Assembly (NCBI GenBank): GCA_002385265.1
Contig: DGDD01000207.1
Span: forward strand, 1 to 21,949
DNA length: 21,949 nucleotides
From: Chitinophagaceae bacterium UBA3961
GTDB lineage: Bacteria; Bacteroidota; Bacteroidia; Chitinophagales; Chitinophagaceae
Direction: 5' to 3'
Made by a program: the position numbers and the translations under genes. Below, in pieces: positions 20,256-21,949 of the stretch (within the stretch, counting starts at the first letter, position 1; each line of letters opens with the position of its first letter). Below the pieces are notes generated by a model. The model was not told where the DNA came from. It saw nothing but the letters and a program-made list of their open reading frames with translations, and did not search any database.

Positions 20256-21254
20256 ATGTCGGTAGAATCTATCATCTCAAGTTGGAAAAAAAAGCAATTC
20301 AAACCTGTGTATTGGTTGGAAGGCGAAGAGTCGTACTATATCGACCAGATCGTTAATTATGCTGAAAATCAAATACTTACTGAGGCTGAACAAGGCTTTA
20401 ACTTGACGGTTTTTTATGGCAAGGATGCGCAATGGCCTGATATCGTAAACGCCTGCAGACGCTATCCGATGTTTTCAGAACGACAAGTGGTTCTACTAAA
20501 AGAAGCGCAGCAAATGCGGGATATTGAAAAATTAGAACCCTATATAGCTCATCCGCTGAATTCTACCATTTTCGTGGTTTCTTATAAAGAAAAGAAAGTA
20601 GACGGCAGAACACAATTGGCTAAAACCCTGAAGAAGTCTGCTGAAGTGTACACTACCAAAAAGATGTACGACAATCAGCTTCCTCAATGGACGGCTGAAA
20701 TGCTCGATTCCAAAGGCTATAAAGCTAGTGCTAAAACCGTGGCATTGATCGTTGACCACATTGGAAATGACCTTGCCAGAATTGTGAATGAGATCGAGAA
20801 ATTATTGGTGAATTTAGCCGACCGAAAAACTATTACGGAAGACGATATCGAGAAATACATCGGAATTAGTAAAGAATACAATCCATTCGAATTGCAGGCT
20901 GCGGTTACTCACAGAGACTTGCAAAAAGCCATTCGAATTGTACAGTATTTTGAAAGCAATCCCAAAGCGGCACCCATCCAGTTAGTATTGCCTACGCTCT
21001 ATAACATGTTTAGTAAAGCTTACATGATTTTAGGTGAAAAGAGCCGCGATGAAAAATCGGTAGCCGCTGCTATCGGAGTAAGTCCCTTCTTTGTAAAAGA
21101 CTACCTCGCTGTGGTCAATAATTACCGAAATGAAGGCGTGGAGCGCGCTTTGCTGCTACTACATCAATACAATTTGAGAACAGTTGGTATTCAGGATGCA
21201 GGAACATCGGATGCTTCTTTGTTGAAGGAAATGTTGTTTAAGTTGATGCAGTAA
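20256..21254 (+). CDS. holA: DNA polymerase III subunit delta
   Basis: Clamp-loader subunit that opens the beta sliding clamp. The 332 residues match the family length. The N-terminal domain has KPVYWLEGEESYYIDQIVN, the usual delta opening that lacks a working Walker A. FSERQVVLLKEAQQM (about 77-91) is the strand and helix typical of HolA. The lid and collar helices follow, with IGNDLARIVNEIEKLL (168-183), EYNPFELQAAVTHRDLQKA and the C-terminal helical collar. The family is divergent, but the order of motifs is convincing. The last 17 bp overlap the 3' end of the convergent DoxX-like gene, and I see no clear terminator after it. Confidence 0.9.
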   Translation: MSVESIISSWKKKQFKPVYWLEGEESYYIDQIVNYAENQILTEAEQGFNLTVFYGKDAQWPDIVNACRRYPMFSERQVVLLKEAQQMRDIEKLEPYIAHPLNSTIFVVSYKEKKVDGRTQLAKTLKKSAEVYTTKKMYDNQLPQWTAEMLDSKGYKASAKTVALIVDHIGNDLARIVNEIEKLLVNLADRKTITEDDIEKYIGISKEYNPFELQAAVTHRDLQKAIRIVQYFESNPKAAPIQLVLPTLYNMFSKAYMILGEKSRDEKSVAAAIGVSPFFVKDYLAVVNNYRNEGVERALLLLHQYNLRTVGIQDAGTSDASLLKEMLFKLMQ

Positions 21255-21636
21255 CATTTTTATTCAAAAATAAGTTCATGGTTTTGCCACTTATTAGCTC
21301 TTGGCTTACCCACATCAGAATACAAATAATGATAGGAAATAAATAGGGATGGCCCGCGACATTGGCATTTGCCATTATTGAACAAGCGCCGCCCAAAAAA
21401 GCCGTTAACAGTAAAGCTCCGATGTTTGATAATTTGGGTATTGTAAATACGATAGTAAAACATAGTAAAATAATACCTATCGGCTGTATAAGGCTTTCTG
21501 AAATTCCAAGGGCAACAGAACCCTTAATAGACTCCGGATGCCTCATAATTTTCATTACTGAATCGAAAAGAAAAAAAAGTACCAAAAGTCCTTTTAATGT
21601 AAATCCTATTGCTCGCCAGGTTTTAGTGTTTTTCAT
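21238..21636 (-). CDS. DoxX-like small integral membrane protein
   Basis: 132 residues with about four hydrophobic helices (roughly 11-29, 47-66, 71-88 and 95-112). The sequence FLFDSVMKIMRHPESIKG, the central GISESLIQPIGIILL and GALLLTAFLGGACSIM fit the DoxX-like family widespread in Bacteroidota. DoxX relatives have been linked to quinone or redox roles, but this subgroup has no established function. It has its own promoter candidate 34 bp upstream (21670-21701). Its 3' end overlaps holA by 17 bp in convergent orientation. Confidence 0.82.
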   Translation of the reverse strand: MKNTKTWRAIGFTLKGLLVLFFLFDSVMKIMRHPESIKGSVALGISESLIQPIGIILLCFTIVFTIPKLSNIGALLLTAFLGGACSIMANANVAGHPYLFPIIICILMWVSQELISGKTMNLFLNKNVTAST

Positions 21637-21669
21637 GAGTGTCTATTTGAATATGAAAAATACACCAAA

Positions 21670-21701
21670 AAAAGATAGAAGAGCGAGCGGAAAAGCGACA
21701 A
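21670..21701 (-). promoter_or_regulatory. Candidate promoter of the DoxX-like gene
   Basis: On the minus strand TTG (21701-21699), a 21-bp spacer, then TATCTTTT (21677-21670), one base from TAnnTTTG. The predicted leader is about 25 nt. Confidence 0.5.
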
Positions 21702-21724
21702 TAAGACGGGGTATTTACGACATA

Positions 21725-21757
21725 AAAAAAGACTTTCTGTTTTAGAAAGTCTTTTTT
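21725..21757 (-). terminator. Strong terminator with no gene assigned to it
   Basis: Perfect 14-bp stem AAAAAAGACTTTCT (21725-21738) and AGAAAGTCTTTTTT (21744-21757), loop GTTTT. It can act in both directions. No plus-strand gene ends just before it, and the DoxX-like gene is transcribed away from it. It should therefore end a leftward transcript that enters from 21758-21949 or from beyond the window. Confidence 0.85.
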
Positions 21758-21949
21758 CGTGCCCCCAACTGTACAATTCTCGAACCACTTTATACCGGAT
21801 TTGACAAGACTTGCGAATCTTATGACTGCATAAGATGTTGTAAGTCTTTGCTTTTGCAGCCTTCGGGAGTGGATAACTCAAACTAGTAGTTAACAAAACA
21901 AGGGAAAAAGTTGGAACGGATGGCATAAAAGAATAGAGTTGGCAATAAT
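21758..21949. other. Right-end stretch without a supportable gene
   Basis: The gene-free stretch runs from 21637 to the window end (313 bp). Left of 21757 it holds the DoxX-like promoter and a terminator. The remaining 192 bp have no convincing ORF. One minus-strand frame stays open from the window edge to 21633, but it reads straight through the terminator, and its residues look random. Present are a stretch whose minus-strand reading GTGGTTCGAGA, followed by TTGGGGGCAC, resembles a tRNA T-loop and 3' acceptor end (21761-21788), and a long imperfect hairpin (21806-21848). Together with the terminator this could be the end of a small RNA or a decayed element. Confidence 0.5.
21806..21848. repeat. 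Long imperfect hairpin
   Basis: The outer arms AAGACTT (21806-21812) and AAGTCTT (21842-21848) pair over 7 bp. The inner arms ATCTTATG (21817-21824) and CATAAGAT (21829-21836) pair over 8 bp, loop ACTG. The asymmetric interior GCGA against GTTGT can form a C-G and G-T pairs, giving a nearly continuous stem in RNA. No T-tract follows directly on either strand. Confidence 0.65.

Noticed and set aside
21759..21800. Possible tRNA gene (minus strand) suggested by GGTTCGAGA followed by GGGGGCAC
   Set aside because: The bases flanking the T-loop-like part do not pair into a 5-bp T-stem. I find no matching 5' acceptor strand, D-arm or anticodon arm, so it is not a working tRNA. It is kept only as a remnant-like finding.
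21850..21895. Integron attC-like wording (ATAACTCAAAC ... GTTAACA)
   Set aside because: The spacing and inverted arms of an attC site are absent, and there is no integrase or cassette nearby.
21633..21926. 97-residue minus-strand ORF at the right end
   Set aside because: It reads through the strong terminator at 21725-21757, covers the DoxX-like promoter and shows no family resemblance. The open frame is probably chance.

Overview
The window looks like a chromosomal core segment of a member of the Bacteroidota (Bacteroidetes). Several signs agree. Promoter-like sites match the TTG / TAnnTTTG consensus of that phylum. Shine-Dalgarno sequences are generally absent. The sdhC-sdhA-sdhB order with one b558-type cytochrome subunit is typical, as are the many secreted, lipoprotein and outer-membrane proteins of unknown function. 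I cannot place it more precisely than the phylum. There is no insertion sequence, phage gene, CRISPR array, rRNA or convincing tRNA.

Layout. (1) 72-2585: topoisomerase IV subunit A (parC), convergent with a secreted protein of unknown function (2587-3567, minus). (2) 3760-5859, minus: a tight operon in transcription order accD, a VanZ-like membrane protein, a small membrane-anchored protein and smpB. The first two junctions overlap by 1 and 4 bp. (3) 6132-9829, plus: sdhC, sdhA, sdhB, the complete complex II, closed by a bidirectional terminator. (4) 9899-10519, minus: an outer-membrane beta-barrel protein, divergent from an S9 oligopeptidase B-like lipoprotein (10639-12813). (5) 12907-14523: an ABC-F ATPase of the YbiT type, convergent with and overlapping a lipoprotein gene (14518-15339, minus). 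(6) 15470-18967: a 1165-residue outer-membrane or surface protein. (7) 19078-20055, minus: a membrane-anchored coiled-coil protein. (8) 20256-21254: holA (DNA polymerase III delta), overlapping tail to tail with a DoxX-like membrane protein (21238-21636, minus). (9) 21637-21949: no gene that I can support, but a DoxX promoter, a strong terminator and an unexplained long imperfect hairpin.

The genes are mostly housekeeping: DNA topology, replication-clamp loading, fatty-acid synthesis, ribosome rescue, respiration and translation. They are mixed with envelope proteins of unknown function. I found no evidence of a new multi-gene system. The most interesting details are smaller. The ABC-F protein appears to keep only one of its two composite ATP sites. 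Two intrinsic terminators lie inside the coding sequence of the convergent neighbour. One terminator runs directly into a promoter. The non-coding right end carries a tRNA-3'-end-like stretch next to a hairpin and a terminator.
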